From Taudactylus pleione (Eukaryota > Chordata > Amphibia > Anura > Myobatrachidae), in NCBI GenBank assembly GCA_031769625.1, contig JAUIMM010000550.1, positions 3,224,001 through 3,288,000 on the forward strand: a stretch of DNA of 64,000 bases, read 5' to 3'. The translations under genes were made by a program, and so were the position numbers. Shown here piece after piece: positions 63,815 through 64,000 of the stretch. The notes under the pieces were generated by a model. The model did not search any database. It was not told the DNA's origin and saw only the letters and a program-made list of their open reading frames with translations. Each line of letters opens with the position of its first letter. Position 1 is the stretch's first letter.

Positions 63815-64000
63815 TACAAATTGATTTCATCCAATTACCACCCTGCAGGAACCTTAAGTATGTATTAGTGTGCACAGACGTATTTTCCAATTGGGTTGAG
63901 GCCTACCCAGCGGCCACTAATACTGCTGCGTTTACCTCCAAGAAAATAGTTCAGGAATTTGTATGCAGGTACGGTATCCCTAGAATCATCGAGAGTGATA
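63786..64000 (+). pseudogene. ERV integrase core, truncated by window end
   Basis: After the frame change the reading resumes with the first integrase Asp in VIQIDFIQLP, then VCTDVFSNWVEAYP and YGIPRIIESD, the last Asp being the expected second catalytic residue. The third catalytic residue and C-terminal domain lie beyond position 64000. Confidence 0.85.

Larger units (their letters stand above)
56953..64000 (+). mobile_element. Class I endogenous retrovirus, 5' part, runs off window
   Basis: The order is a candidate 5' LTR, Pro-type primer-binding site, ~830-bp leader with splice donor, gag with one CCHC knuckle, protease, reverse transcriptase, RNase H and the start of integrase. Motifs (LPQGF in RT, MG-initiated gag, Pro-like primer site) fit gamma/epsilon-like class I retroviruses. 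In-frame stops, frame changes and an altered RT catalytic motif show it is inactive. The env region and 3' LTR would lie beyond the window. Confidence 0.88.

Overview
The window is a transposable-element-dense stretch of a large eukaryotic nuclear genome. I find no host protein-coding gene, tRNA, rRNA or CRISPR array. The element mixture points to a vertebrate, most likely an amphibian such as a frog: a Gmr1-like Ty3/gypsy element, BED-finger hAT elements, L1/Tx1-type LINE pieces, mariner and pogo relics, many palindromic MITEs with 3-bp duplications, and a class I endogenous retrovirus. That assignment is inference from repeat content (roughly even odds at species-group level).

Layout. 1-14.4 kb: old, nested DNA-transposon debris. 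It holds several Harbinger-like MITEs, a pogo/Tigger relic (-), an L1 ORF2 relic split by a MITE, a mariner relic (-) split by a MITE, a MITE built from consecutive hairpins, and a three-level nest at 12.4-13.9 kb. 14.4-36.8 kb: a chain of mobile elements separated by TA/CA microsatellites: hAT copy H1 (14478-19073), a Ty3/gypsy element (-, 19112-24909) with 605-bp LTRs, a non-autonomous hAT-like element carrying a minisatellite (25119-26410), a 5'-truncated hAT copy H2, a large foldback element (28937-30428), and hAT copy H3 (30489-36720), which carries an uninterrupted 1037-codon transposase. 36.8-45.8 kb: palindromic repeats, hAT deletion derivative H4 (39315-42468, perfect 8-bp duplication), more MITEs, a second hairpin-chain MITE and an L1 3' fragment. 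45.8-51 kb: hAT copy H5, whose coding region is largely replaced by tandem repeats. 51-55.9 kb: telomere-like minisatellites inside MITE-like repeats, a third hairpin-chain MITE and small palindromes. 55.9-64 kb: an endogenous retrovirus (+) with candidate LTR, Pro-type primer site, leader, broken gag and a long pro-pol frame that runs off the window.

How it works together. H3 looks able to encode a transposase (BED finger, DDE-type hAT core). H1, H2, H4 and H5 share its ends or body, so they are likely dead or trans-mobilised relatives. Each copy carries a different number of ~160-bp tandem units between promoter and start codon, each unit usually with a CACGTG E-box. The gypsy element has integrase upstream of reverse transcriptase, the Gmr1-like order, and a SCAN-like gag. 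The retrovirus copy is inactivated by in-frame stops, frame changes and an altered reverse-transcriptase catalytic motif.

The observations most worth a second look are the hairpin-chain MITE family whose arms co-vary between copies, the expanded leader arrays and repeat-replaced coding region of the hAT family, and the run of insertions at microsatellites.
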